The position numbers and the translations under genes were made by a program. The notes beneath the pieces were generated by a model. The model was not told where the DNA came from, did not search any database, and was given only the letters and a program-made list of their open reading frames with translations. A stretch of DNA of 64,000 nucleotides from Alnus glutinosa. Its lineage: Eukaryota > Streptophyta > Magnoliopsida > Fagales > Betulaceae. Position 1 is the first letter of the stretch. Each line of letters starts with the position of its first letter. Shown here piece by piece: positions 13,412-25,423 of the stretch. The stretch is from assembly GCF_958979055.1 (NCBI RefSeq), contig NC_084887.1, forward strand, positions 34,574,620 through 34,638,619, in the 5' to 3' direction.

Positions 13412-15204
13412 TCAAGTATAGCATTTATTTGTGGAATAGCTGGTGGACATCTCACTAGGACAAGGGGGTGAATCCCATGGCAGATTAGGCTTCCAAACAT
13501 CGTTTGATGGCAAACTGAAGGGAAATCCGATTGATCGTATGGTTCCCCACTCGTCATTTGGGGCTGCACCTGAATTCTTCCTGAGGCCTCCCTCATCTTC
13601 TCCGGTGCCCATGTTCTCTTGGATCTCCTGCGGCAAACTGATTGAGAAGCCACTGAACTGCTGCTGTGGCCCTTCAGAGTCTATGCTCTCAGAGGCGTTA
13701 ATCATGTGAGCAATTAAGGCAGGGTTCAGAAACATGGAACCAGTATCAACCGTACACTTGTTGGGTCCTGATACTTCCAGTGGGGAGAAGGTGAAACCAT
13801 TGGGAATGTCTTCATTAGAAAGAGGGAACATGGAAGGCTTGGAGACTATAGGAAGATTAATGGGCTTGTAAGAAGGAATGTCGAAAGCAGAGAAACATGC
13901 AGTAGAGGCCTGTTGTAAGTCATTGTTACTGCAAAACTGGATGGCCGACCCAATTTCAGTTGTGCAAGAGATGTTCTCTGAACTGAACTGAGGGCAGTGC
14001 GTGCCTTGAGTACTGAACATATCAGATGCCAAAGTTTCCGGTAGTGAAGAAACCCAAGAGTGAGAAAGAGCTCTTTGTGCCATTGAGTTTGTTTTCTTGA
14101 ATATCCTGCAAATTGCCCATGAATCCTGTACGGCTCCAATAAGAAGTCAATGATTTAGTGTACATGAATAGTGTATTAGAATCCAAATTTTCAGTACAGA
14201 AATAACAGGAGATGTGTACATAAAACTCAATTACATTTGCAGGAATGTTTTTATCCGAGAACTTCTTGGGTGTTGCTGAGTCTGAGAGAGAAGGTAGGCG
14301 AAATTCATGCATCATCCAATCAGTTTTGATACCTTTGGCAGCTCTGCCCCTGTAGAAGACAAGTGACTTCTTCAAACCGATGCATTTGGTGCCATCAGAG
14401 GAGTAAATAGGCCTGTCAGTTCCAGTGGCTTTCCAAAACCCAGCTCCGGTCACTCGGTTTGGCCGTGCACTGTTCCTGTATTTTCGGTCCCTTGGGCAGT
14501 AGAAATACCACTCTTTCTCCCCAGAAGCCGCCAGCTCTTTCACCAAAAAAACAAAAAATGGCATGATAAGTAACAACTCATGAACTTCACCAATAAGCAT
14601 CAAGATTAGCTGCTAAGCTTCTTGAAAAAGTTGAACACCCTCAATGGTTTCAGGAAGAAAGATAAATCGCAGCACTCTAAACATATTTGTCTAAACTATA
14701 ATCGTAAAGATATGGGAAGTAAAGTGACAATTAATGTCAAAACTTTTTGTATGCTTTTCTGAACATGACATGAAACTCTACACCAAACTAGAGGGACTTC
14801 CTAGCTACATGTACAGCTTAACTGTGATTGCAATCGATACTACAGAAAGAAAACCTAGAGAAATTGCTCATGATGAAAAAATAATAAAATTAAAAAAATC
14901 AGTGAACAGAGAGGAAACTTTCTCCATGCAAGCAGCCTAGTTCAACCTACACAAAACAAGTCAGATAAAGATAAAAGCGAGTATAGTTATTCAAATTAAA
15001 GAAAAAAATCATGACTATCTTACTTGGAAGATCCCATGGATCGTACTTATAAATATCCACTTGCTTAATTAGCTCAATAGGAAGAGTTCGCTGATGAATC
15101 TTTCTCTTGAGATAAAACCCAACAAGCTCCTCGTCGGTGGGATGAAACCGAAAACCCGGCAACATCACATCATCAACCTTGTCAACATCGTACTTCTCAT
15201 CCAT
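13412..15204 (-). CDS. FEZ: NAC transcription factor, FEZ/ANAC094-like
   Basis: This is a nuclear DNA-binding transcription factor. Arabidopsis FEZ promotes the oriented divisions of root-cap stem cells. There are three exons in minus-strand order, 15204-15024, 14536-14235 and 14125-13412, with GT-AG introns and matching phases. They encode about 398 residues. The NAC domain fills roughly residues 13-175. Subdomain A reads [13 protein letters not shown]. It is followed by Asp-Pro-Trp-Asp-Leu-Pro-Lys-Leu-Ala, Glu-Trp-Tyr-Phe-Tyr-Cys-Pro-Arg, Gly-Phe-Trp-Lys-Ala-Thr-Gly and Trp-Ala-Ile-Cys-Arg-Ile-Phe-Lys-Lys. Just after the domain, [12 protein letters not shown] is the feature I associate with the FEZ/ANAC094 group. 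The C-terminal activation region is variable. The ATG at 15204 opens directly into the domain. It appears intact. The subgroup is inferred; the NAC assignment is firm. Confidence 0.92.
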
Positions 15205-16600
15205 TTCCTCCCCTGTGAAAATAAAATCTTGACGGAGTTGAAAAGGTGAAATATATATGCACCGGACTTATCGCCTCCGCTAACAAGAGAAGAAACTTTT
15301 GGAAGCCAAAGCAGACAGACCCCTCAAGCGATAATCTCAAGGACTATTAATGATCAATATTTAAGCAGCAGTACTAAATCGTGAGCTGAAAGGAGAACCA
15401 GTTCACTTGGTTCAAAGACATTTATGCCTCCTAAGAAGGGGTCTGCTTCCGAAGCTTCGGCCACCCTTTCAGGGTGAGTCTAATGGAGAGTGTTTGCGCG
15501 AAAATCACCAAGTCTAATGGAAGTTCTCAATGACTTGGCCCTCTTGAACTCCATTTATGGGGATGGGGTTGTTTTATATCCAAATTATGGTTCTCATTCT
15601 CATGGACTACAAAATCAGCAGCTTTCAAGGATTTAAAAAAACCAAATTGTTTTCACACTTCCTCGTCTTCATTTGTCATAGAAATGTCTCCATTTTATCT
15701 ACAAAAAACAAAGACAAGATGACAAGGCAGGTTTCCTATGTCATACACTAATATTATATATTTTTCCTTTTTAATAATGTTTGATAGAACTGTGTTTTGT
15801 AAATTATGGGATGGAACAACTTCCAATATAAAAAGCTTCAATTTATACTCGCTCTTAAAAGATTCTCTGCAAGTTCCATTGAGGAAGACATAAAATTTGG
15901 TGTCTCGGCCGGATCCAAATTAAAAATGCTATTTCTATTCCATTCTTCTCAGAGCTTCTATTCCTTAATTTCATTCTTACTGCCATATATGAACACGTAC
16001 GTGACATGTCAGAGAGCATATATATATTTTGGATTATTGAGGATTCCTCAAATGAGTGATTAATTAAGTGTGATAATCAGGGAAAGTGGGGCCAAACTGG
16101 GGCCACTTCAGACGTTTGAAAATAGAGTAGAAAACCATTTGACCCTTTGAAAGGGCATTCCTCAAACTTCTTTCTTAAGGTAGCTAATCTCAACCTACCT
16201 CTAGTTTATTCATCTACTTGGCAAGCTGAGCCAAAGTCCACAAATCCTCTCTCTCTCTCTCTGTGCAAAAAGAAAAAGAAAAAGAAAAATAAAAATCACT
16301 AGCTCCTCACAAACACCTCCCAAAAAAAAAAAATAACTAAACAAAAAAATCTACCTGCCTATATAATATTTTAAACAGGAGCCACCTGCAATTTCAGAAT
16401 GACTATTTTCCCCTTAATAGTTTCGTTTTGATTCATTATCTGCACAACTAATTAATTCGAGTATCGTGATTGATCCATTTTTCAGGAAAGGCAGCCTTGT
16501 ATTTCCATTTTTTTTTTTTTTTAAAAAAAAAAAAATCTTAACAATTTGTTTCGTTCTAATTATTTCATTTCTTCAATAAGTACCTTCATGGTAGATAAAT
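15205..16600. other. NAC gene upstream region
   Basis: The spacer upstream of the minus-strand NAC gene has no gene. It contains a CT run near 16247-16262, several A-rich runs and generic AT-rich sequence. The proximal several hundred bases are the likely promoter. No specific regulatory element can be supported. Confidence 0.5.
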
Positions 16601-16608
16601 ATTGGGAA

Positions 16609-17985
16609 AAATTTTACTTATAATCCATGGTTTTTCATCATTTTTGAAATAAAGTATCCAAACTCTTTTTTTTTTTTTAGATACATGAGAAACCAATTAC
16701 AACAGGAAATAAAAAATACAAACACAGTAGGACTTGAGCAACCCAAAAATTAAACTACAAATAAAAGTACGTTGAGACAATGCTTCGGAAGATGCGAGCC
16801 CTTTGACTCGAGGCATGAAAAGTCAAGGTCACCAGTAAATGTGATTTAACAAGTATATTAAGTCACAAAGACCCAATTACAAAAACATGGGTGAATAGTG
16901 AGAGATGGGTACAACAAAAAAACTCAGAAATACAATAAAAAAAATCACAAATAGTTGCAACTAAACTGGTTGGGTGTGAAGTTGGGTGGGAGCCGTTCCT
17001 AGAGGCGCATGAGAAATAGGCGCCGCCCAAGGGCGGCCTCTCAGCAATAGGGAGAAACGGAATCCTTTGGAGCTGCCGGGGGCTGAAACGGAAGGTGGAG
17101 GAGGACGCAGGCATGAGCTCCACGCGCCGGTTGAAAGGAAGAGCAATCGGGCGCGTGGGAAGCACGCGCCGACATCCAGGCGGTGATGGAGATGGAGGAG
17201 ACCACCGGCGGACTACTGAGACTCCAGAGAACCCGTTGCTGAGGAGCATATCTTGAGAGAGAGGACAAAGGTGAGATGATCTAAGTCCAAAAAACCAAAA
17301 CCAAATACCAAATGTTAAAATCCTCAAAACATGGTGTGTGATGGGGGATAGGCCAAAGAGACGTTGTTGGTTAGAGGAAAGCAAGTAAAAAACTGGAAAA
17401 AGGGGAAGATAAAACTGGTGCAAAGCCAGCTCGGGAATGGAACATCCGGTGCAAAGCCAACTTTGGATTATGAGAGAAAACTCTCAGATTTATTGGTTGA
17501 TGGGGAAGAAGGGCGGGTGGGTGGATGGATGGGGAGAGGGAGATAAGGGTGAAGGGGCAAAGGGGAGTGAAGCTTCCCTCCCATGGAGGAAACATCAGCA
17601 AAAGGGGGAAGTCGGTCGTGCTAAAATTGCCTTAGAGAGAAGTGAGAGCTTCTCTATCTAGATTTTAAAAAAGTACTCAAACTTTAAAACATGTTAATTT
17701 AGGATATTCATGTTTCAATTTTTTTCAATTTCAACACTCCGTTAGAAATTTCTGTTAATCCTATCAAAGATCCAGACATGAGTATTTTTGCAAGTTCTGT
17801 TAATTTCTGACCAAAACCTAAATCCAAGTAAATTTTTTTCTTAAAAAAAAAATGGGGATATTTTTTTTTATATAGGAGTTAACGGAAATTCTAATGGAGA
17901 GTTGAAATTGAAAAAAAATTGAAAGATTGATACCCTAAATTGACACTTTTTAAAATTTGGGTACCGTATTTCAAAAGTGATAAAA
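16609..17985. mobile_element. Palindromic MITE interrupted by a retroposon
   Basis: The two outer parts (about 16609-16665 and 17665-17985) form the ends of a largely palindromic AT-rich element. The left arm, together with the sequence around 17690-17760, is the inverted match of about 17875-17985. A second uninterrupted copy lies at about 58925-59360. The interior is occupied by a GC-rich retroposon (separate entry). There is no coding capacity. The exact termini are uncertain because AT-rich flanks blur the inverted repeat. Confidence 0.6.
16665..17662 (-). mobile_element. GC-rich retroposon (non-LTR type), minus strand
   Basis: It starts on the plus strand with a run of T, so it has a poly(A) tail when read on the minus strand. 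It is about 1 kb, markedly more GC-rich than its surroundings in 16980-17270, and bounded by imperfect direct repeats ('aaagtatccaaactc' at the left, 'aaagtactcaaactt' at the right). A poly(A) tail with a duplication of about 15 bases fits insertion by LINE machinery. Minus-strand frames are long in the GC-rich part, but I recognise no protein. It is perhaps a non-autonomous or 5' LINE-derived unit. A similar-looking unit is at about 41837-42740. Confidence 0.5.
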
Positions 17986-18000
17986 TATAACGAGTTATAA

Positions 18001-18285
18001 ATGAAGATCTTCCTAAGTATTATTTACATACATTGTAATACAATATACCATGATAGTCTCGACTCTCGATCAATCTTTTATTTTTTAATTTTTTTTAACA
18101 AAAATTTATTTAAAAATTCATTGGAACTGTCATATCAACTGTTATTTTATTGGCTACATTATGTTGACAAAATTACTACCATATTAGAGTGTTGCTATAA
18201 CAGGGATGCCGTAATTATTCAGTGTCTTTCAAAATATTCAAAGATTAATTCTCCAACTTGGAAAGGATCTTAAAATGGCAATATC
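18001..18285. other. Intergenic, no gene seen
   Basis: AT-rich spacer between the palindromic MITE and the LTR-like relic. Nothing recognisable was seen. Confidence 0.5.
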
Positions 18286-18287
18286 AG

Positions 18288-19190
18288 TGTCATCAACTTC
18301 AAAAAGACAATTTTCTAATTGCCAGAAGATTTTGCGTGTGGTATAGCTCACCTAAGGCGGTTCCCTTGTTACCGTTCGGATGGCCCAAAGAAAGCTTCCG
18401 GACCCATCAGTGTTTGAAGAAATGTCCGAACACCTCAGCAGACACCAACCACAGGGAACTCATGTTCGCACAGATGTCCAGACAACCTAGCGGACAGCAA
18501 CTCCAGAGAACGCCTGTTTGCACAGGTGTCCGAATAGCAAATTGAAGGCTGCGAATAGTGAAGACAGCATGCAACCGTCCAAACACTAGGGCGAAGCCAT
18601 CCGGACTCGATGACTAAAGATTAATGTAGAAACTTGTGAGACCGTGTGAAAAGAAGTCGGTTGCTGCTTGTCGTCCAGATGCCCATTGTCTAGGTCCGGA
18701 CGCTGCCCAGAGAACTCCGAATCAGACTTGTATTAGGTATTCTAGAACTTATATATAGAGGTCTCTAAGCATATATTTTTTAAGAATTCAATATTGAATT
18801 TCATTGTACTAAGAGAGGGTGTTTAGGTAGAGATTGTTAGATTTGTTAGCTCTCTTAAAGTTTCTTTGAGTGTGATTTGATCATTGAAGTCTAGTTTAGA
18901 GAGGAGCCCTAAGCTAAATGAGTCTATTGAAAACCTCTTTAGACAGAAGGTTTGGTTGGGAAGCGTTAAAGTATAAGTACGTGTAAGAGTTAAATGTATG
19001 ACTATTTCATCAGAGGAATGTGAGTACGAGTGCTTTGTAACTAGCTCTGTCTTCTGAATAGTGAATTTCTTAAATTTGGCTGCCTCGGAGTAGTTTTTCT
19101 CTTGATAAGAGTTTCTACTTCGTCAACAAAATATTTATCTCTTTTAAATTCTGCATTTAAATATTTTGTTGTCCAATTGATCACACATAC
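18288..19190. mobile_element. Solo-LTR-like relic
   Basis: About 0.9 kb without coding potential. It has 'gtccgga' motifs at its left, a possible promoter-like 'tatatata' near 18750, and a right end reading 'cttcgtcaacaaaat...attttgttg' followed by 'atcacaca'. The same right-end layout ('tggctgc', then 'cttcgtcac', then an inverted 'caaaatt...aattttg', then 'gtgtgcg') occurs at about 28912-29030 inside the DEG8 gene. I infer two copies of one LTR family. No internal genes and no confident target duplication were found. Confidence 0.45.
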
Positions 19191-19199
19191 GTTAAATTA

Positions 19200-21060
19200 T
19201 GAATCTTTATTTTTCATCAACATTATAAAATTATTATAAAATAAAAATATAATTCCTAACGTTACTAACATATAACACGTACATGAACTTTGAGCAGAAA
19301 ATGGGGACAAGAAAAAGACATACTTATTTCTTATTTTTTAATCTTGCTGTGTAGAATAGACTAACATAATATTATTTTTACTGTGTAGAATATACTAGCA
19401 TAATACTAGTTTATCGGTTATAAGTGTCTTTTTCTTGTTCTTCCCCCTTCTAATCTTTTACATTCACCAATAATTATTAAATGTTTTATAAATTGCACTG
19501 TTTGGGGTAAAATTGGCAGTTTACCAAACAGTAAGAATACGGCAGTTCAACCACTCAGGTTTTTGGTTTGACTAATGATGCCTCTGACATCATTATTGGT
19601 ATTTTTTTACCCTTTTCTGGATATGCCATTGTTTATGAGTTTTTGAGTGTTAGACGTAATTCACATACGGTTCACTTGGACAAACATATTTGAGGGGAAG
19701 GATTTGAAATAATTTGAGATTTTTTTTTTTTTTTTTTTTTAAAACATAAATAAAATATACATATAAACGTTCTTTTATTGATGAAATTCATGGATAGATT
19801 TAAGCCTTATTAATAGGTAGACTTGAAATGATTTGAGTGTAAAATATTTCTTCAAATTCACAATATAACTATTCTTATTAGAACAAAATCTTTAGAAGTC
19901 AAATATAACAAGCAATCTATACTAACATTTTGTTCTCTAAATCTCTACACTTTGCTTGAATCCAAATAAGAGAAAAATAAATTAGACAAAACGGAAACAA
20001 TGGACAACCCTGGCCCCAATTTCCATGAGGTTGGATTCTCAACTTGGAATTTATTAGAGTAATTTGAACTGTAATTATATAGTTGATCGCATGGTTAAAT
20101 TTAGTCAACGGATACAGCAAAATAAGTGGGACTATTTATGAGTTTGGCCTTAGCCAAATTTTGAACTATTTGAATTTAAGTCGAACTGAACTCACACGTA
20201 GTTATCTTCAGTGCTACAATCCTAACATTCTTTTAACAGGAATTATGTCTTTATTTAAGTTCCGTTAATGCTAACTTACATGATTTGTCAAGTTATCTAA
20301 GTTTTTCCGTTGAGTCGTATCTGTTATTCTATTTAGTTCCTTTGTTTTGAAAACAGATCATCTCCCTTTCAACTAGAATAGAGAGGGTCTGTTTGTATCT
20401 CGACCTTTGTAGTTTGGTTCAAGACTTGCAGTTCCACCTTAATTATCCTGACCGTAATCCTAGGCTTCCAAAGTCTATCTTCCCGGCTCAATATATTCAT
20501 TCACATCGAACCATGAAGACAATCCACCTTAATTTTCTAATAGCGTACGTGCCATTATAGTCTCAAGAAAAGAGAAGGCACAAGTCAATCCCTTTGATTT
20601 TATGGACATTGGAAAATGAAATTTCTCAATTTCAAAAAATTTCTCGAAGTAAATGGAAGGTCGACAAAGACGTATTTGCACATGCCAACTAGTATTTTGC
20701 TTTCCAATAGCCATGGGCATTTTCGTATTTGCATGACTAAGCTAAGAACTAATTAAGAAGAATTCCCCACTGAAGACAAACGGGAAAGCTCAAATCACTG
20801 TGCACAATATAAACAAAATGATAATTGCTTCAGTTTCCTAACCATGTCTGCTACAGGGACGACAGACAATTAGAATTAATAAACGGGTGAAGATCTTTGA
20901 ATCAAAGGCCTCGTGTGAAGCCTTTCTTGTCTGTTCATTAACCTAGGGTTTGAAACCCCTGCATACAACACAAGCTTGAAGTCAAACTCTTCTAACCACT
21001 TTCTTTGTGAGCATTAACCTCCTAATTAAGCAAAACCACATGGTCCAATACAGGGCAGAC
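19200..21060. other. Intergenic, no gene seen
   Basis: Long AT-rich spacer. I see a T run near 19721-19740 and scattered short repeats, but no coding or structured element that I can defend. Confidence 0.5.
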
Positions 21061-21074
21061 CATTCGAATTCCTG

Positions 21075-21370
21075 AATCGGGCTCATGTCGTATTGATTTA
21101 TGAATATAAAATTATTTAAGTCAATTTTAATTCGATTAATTTCTCTTTAATTATAACCTTCTAATTTTGTATTGGATTCTTATTGGGTTCGTGAGTCATG
21201 TCAAAAATTGTCAATCAATATATTGTGTATCGGGTTCGGGTCGTGTCGTAGCATGAGAGTAATACTATTTATGTCAACCTTAACTAGACCTATTTAATTA
21301 AACGGATCAAACTCATCAATTCTAACCTTCTAACATATTGAGTTTGCGAATTGTATAAAAAATTATCAAT
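21075..21370. repeat. Diverged direct repeat
   Basis: Two neighbouring, diverged units of roughly 150-180 bases share 'gggttcg' or 'gagtttgcg', followed by a 'gt.ataaaaaatt.tcaat'-like ending near 21190-21220 and 21345-21370. They look like a decayed non-coding transposon. The family was not identified. Confidence 0.3.
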
Positions 21371-21909
21371 TTTAATCTATTGTTTATTGACTAATTGAAT
21401 GGTTTCAATAACTTACCATAAAAAATTAGGTGTATATAATTATAAAATAGGTTTTATAGGCTATATATCCCGAAATTCCATTATCACTTAAATTATTATG
21501 CTTTGAATTCTGTGTAATTCCATTATCAATGCAACGTTTTACATATTGATGAAGTTTTTTTAAAGGAAAAATTACTCTAACCTCGAGGTTTGAATTTTTA
21601 ATAATTTTTGTATTTTGTTAAAATTAAACTGCGAATTTTAAGCATTTTTATACATTACCCAAAAAAGAATAAATTTTTCAAGGTAGTGGTCAACAATTAC
21701 AACAATGATAATATATTAGCTGAATTATCAACTAGCATTTGAAATTCAACTGTTATAATTAAAGAGGATCATTATAGCTTAATTAAAAGGTTTTTACAGT
21801 CACGCTTTTAGTTTTGAATCATATATTGGGACTATCTGATAGAAAGGCTGAGGGCGATCTCTTGAAAGCAGCCCTCCTTCCATGTCATCATATATATATA
21901 TATATATAT

Positions 21910-22060
21910 ATAAATAAAATGTGTGATTTTAAAATAAATTGCAGAAGATAAATCGTTTAGAATTACGTTTTTAAAAAAATTATAATTTTAAAGGTCAAAC
22001 TGTAATTTTCTTAATTATATTTTTAAATTGCAAACTTAAACGAATTTTAAACGTAATTGC
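21910..22060. mobile_element. MITE relic related to the 7.5-kb MITE
   Basis: The wording 'gtgtgattttaaa...cagaa.ataaa...acgtttttaaaaa...aaggtcaaactg' parallels the interior of the MITE at 7451-7752. The ends are not preserved. It is a partial, decayed copy, preceded by a TA dinucleotide run at about 21889-21912. Confidence 0.4.
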
Positions 22061-22174
22061 TTAACAGATAATAAAGCTTATCTGAACAAATAAATATATA
22101 ATTTTTCCTTTTTCTGGTTTGAAAAGTACTGTCAATGAAAAATTACAAAGCGAGTTTCTTTTTTAAAATGATGG

Positions 22175-22840
22175 AGGTTGAGATAAGGGGTCCAAATCCA
22201 AATACATAGAAAAGGATAGGGGAATTTGGATTTAATTGCCAGATTATTGGGACATTATTATAATTTCGCTTTGATTGTGAAGTTTAACATTCTAATATTG
22301 TGTTTAGGGATGGGAAGCAAGCGAAAGAAAAGACAACACGGAAACAAAACTAGTGGACTCGACAATAATATGATCAATGAAATATTAATAAATTATTCCT
22401 TCTTCACCAAAAATAAAAATAAAAAAATATTATTTTTGTGATCTGGTTCACTACTAGAGACCCCGTTTAGAAAAACTACGTGCTGGAATGAGTTGATGGG
22501 AGAATTAATTAACCAGCCAAAAAGAATAACAAGACGGGATGCATGTTGGAGTCAAATGCTATCAATTTACATATATAGTAATTAATTAGTAATAAATTAT
22601 TCTTAATATTAGGATAAATCATGATGATGAAATATTGAAGATGATATGTAATTAATATATATATATATATTTCTGGCAAAAACATGATTTAGGAACATTG
22701 TAGGCTATGTTATTTTTCAATAATGGTTATATACACATGAAATATGTTTTTTTTCACACTTACACGTTGAAAATTAAAATTCTATTTATTTCATTATGTG
22801 TTTTGAGCCCTGTTTAACTTTTGTCATCCTATTTTATTAG
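22175..22840 (+). repeat. Copy of the upstream region of the CCCH gene
   Basis: This segment aligns by eye in the same orientation with about 50630-51430, immediately upstream of the CCCH/LOTUS/RING gene. Shared landmarks in the same order are 'gggtccaaatccaaat', 'gaagcaag.gaaagaaaag', 'gacaacacggaaacaaa', 'gagttgat', 'atgggagaattaa', 'caagac.ggatg', 'aaatgataatcaattta'-like AT sequence, 'taaatcatgatgat', and a terminal 'cacacttacac.ttgaaaat.aaaattcta'. The matching gene body is not found to the left of it, so only the upstream region appears duplicated, unless both are copies of an unrecognised repeat. Confidence 0.6.
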
Positions 22841-22849
22841 ATCAAGTTT

Positions 22850-25400
22850 TTAAAATAATTGATGATTTAACATGATATCGATCAACAAAGATGTCTTGAG
22901 TTCAAACTCTTACTCTAAATTTATCTTTATTTTAGTTAAATATTTCACACATTTGGTCTTGCTTATAGAATGAACGTTTAAGCTCACACATGAGAGATAG
23001 AATTAGAATATTGATTCAATGATTAAATTCATATATAATTTCTTATCGGCAGCTTAAACTTTTAGAATAATTGATAATTTAACAATTTTCGTTTCAATTT
23101 AGGGAGGATGTGCTTTTATTGGTTTCTCTTGCTTGTCCTTAAGAGATGAGTTCGTTGGTGCAATATCTTCAAAATCTGAAATGAGAGCATAATTATTTTT
23201 ATTTTAAGCTTCGTGCATATAAGTGCCAAGCATACACTCAACCCAAGGATATTATACATCCAAGTATTCCCGGCCGGACTAACTAGGATCCTCTTTATTT
23301 TAAGTGAAATTAAAAAAAATCTATTTTATAGTTTAGATTGGATTTCATAGATTTAACTATGTATGCGTCGTCAAGTAACTTAAAATTTTAAATAACGTAA
23401 CATTATATATATGTTACATGTACCGTTAGATGCAACAAAATAAAATTTGAACTATAAAATGACATGATCTAGCATTGCTCTTGAGCAATTAGCTTGATGT
23501 GAAATGACATGAATAAATTCCTTCTTTTTCTTATCACTTTTCCATGTTGGACTATCATACTTATTAATGCTTTTCATATTCCTCAAAAATGAATGGTTAT
23601 CATAAAGAAACACCCCCAAGATAAAACTATAGATATATATTTATATTAATTTTGAAAAACATTTAGTTTTAATGTAAAATGCACGTAGTCACAGATTCTC
23701 ATTGTTAGAAAACGTAAACTAAATCTTATTTCTTTTTTCAACACGTGTCACTTGATGATGAAGTTTCCCTGGACATCTGTCCTACTAATTAGTAGTCTAA
23801 TCACATCTTAGTTAAATATATGCATAATCTCTGGGTAAGAACAAAGCAAAAAATATATAATAGAAGTAGAAGAACCGCACCAAGACAGTAACATAAACAT
23901 CATCTTCACCATCAAACAAAACCCCATGTTTGCATCAATTCATACTCAAAGTTGGGTTGGACTATTAAATGACACCAAATGGTTGCAAACATTAATTAGC
24001 AAATCAGAAAATGCTTAAACCCTAGATGGCTTAGCAAGCCATTTTCAAGAGAAAAATGCTTAATTTCCTTTTGGTATAAAAAACTCCATACGGATAATGT
24101 AGCAACGATTTGGCTTAAGTCTAGTTTCAGTTGGAACTTGATCTATTGAGATTGAAACACGTGTCTCTTGTCTCTTATTATAAGACACATGTTCATATCC
24201 TAATGTGTCCAATTATGTCTTAGCCTTACTGATACATGTTTGGTACCCGTACTTAATATTGTAAATTGAAGGAAAGGGCGGATAGTTTTAGATTAGTAGG
24301 CAACTTCGAAGCTTATGATATGATAAAGCATAATTTGATCGAAGTTTCATCAAAGTAACAACAATGGTAAGAAGAGATAGAAGCAAATCAGTTTAATAAA
24401 TTTTCTCATGTAGTTGCCTTAACGGATTATGTTGGTAAGGACCAATAAAAAAACGTTGTTAAGGCATGGACGGAAAGAAATAATCTTCATCCAATTAAGG
24501 CCTAAGAATAAAAATAAATTAAAAATAATTAAGAAAATGAACGTGAAAAAACCCTCTTGCCTTCATCTTAGACCAAGGCTCTTCTCTCTATCCTTCCCCA
24601 AACCTGGTTCAGATTATGTTGAGCTCCTAACTGAACTTGTGCTTGTACCATTAAAGTAACTAGCTTTATTTAGAAAGATGCAAAGGTTAAGCATGTTTTT
24701 TTTTTGGATAAATGAAATTATAAGCATGAATTGAATATCAAGGGTTAGTAAAATTCCAATTTCAACAGGCAGCAACTATTTATAGATAACAATTTAACTT
24801 GCAGGTTCCTACTCATAAGTATTTCAAGATGAATCACGGCTGAGGTCTCAGTTAAGCAGCAGTTAGTAAAGCCAAAAAAAAAAAAAAAAGATGAATAGAA
24901 TTAGGGTATTAGAATTATTTGATTTCCTTTGGAAGAACATACCTTTAAAGTATAAATAGTCCAAATTAGAATTGAATTAGAAACCTGGACAATTGGGGTG
25001 TCTGAATTGTAGCCCAAAGCACACCAAAGTAATAGAATAATTTGATTTCCTTTGGAAGAGCATGCCCTTGGAACACTCCAAATTAGGATTCCTAACAATT
25101 ACTGCAGTTCGGGCACCTCACAAAGAGGAGGCTGCCCAAATTACACTGCAATTTGAGCACTCCAATTGTAAGGGATCCCGATCCAAACACTCCCAAGCCA
25201 AAAGTTAACATAATAATAATAATAATAATAAAAATGCTCAGGTCTTGTTCAATAATTGGAATTTTTTTAGAAATTCCGAATCAACCAACTTCACAACCAA
25301 AATGACAATGTGTACAGCAGTTCCTCATTTAATATATATATAGCACAATTCTTTTCCTAATATACAGAAAAGAAAATGAAATCATAATATCTTGTAATAT
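22850..25400. other. Intergenic, no gene seen
   Basis: AT-rich spacer. A diverged tandem repeat of about 120 bases ('atttgatttcctttggaaga.cat') lies at about 24912-25090, and a short (ATA)n run lies near 25212. No gene was recognised. Confidence 0.5.
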
Positions 25401-25423
25401 CAATATCAATATCAATCTCCCTG

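Noticed and set aside
16863-17423. Long minus-strand frame of 186 codons in GC-rich DNA
   Set aside because: Composition-driven, with no motif, and it lies inside the retroposon. It is treated as part of that element and not as a gene.
20890-20975. Possible second SINE-like patch ('gggtttgaaacccc')
   Set aside because: Only a B-box-like word is present. There is no A box at the right distance and no ends.
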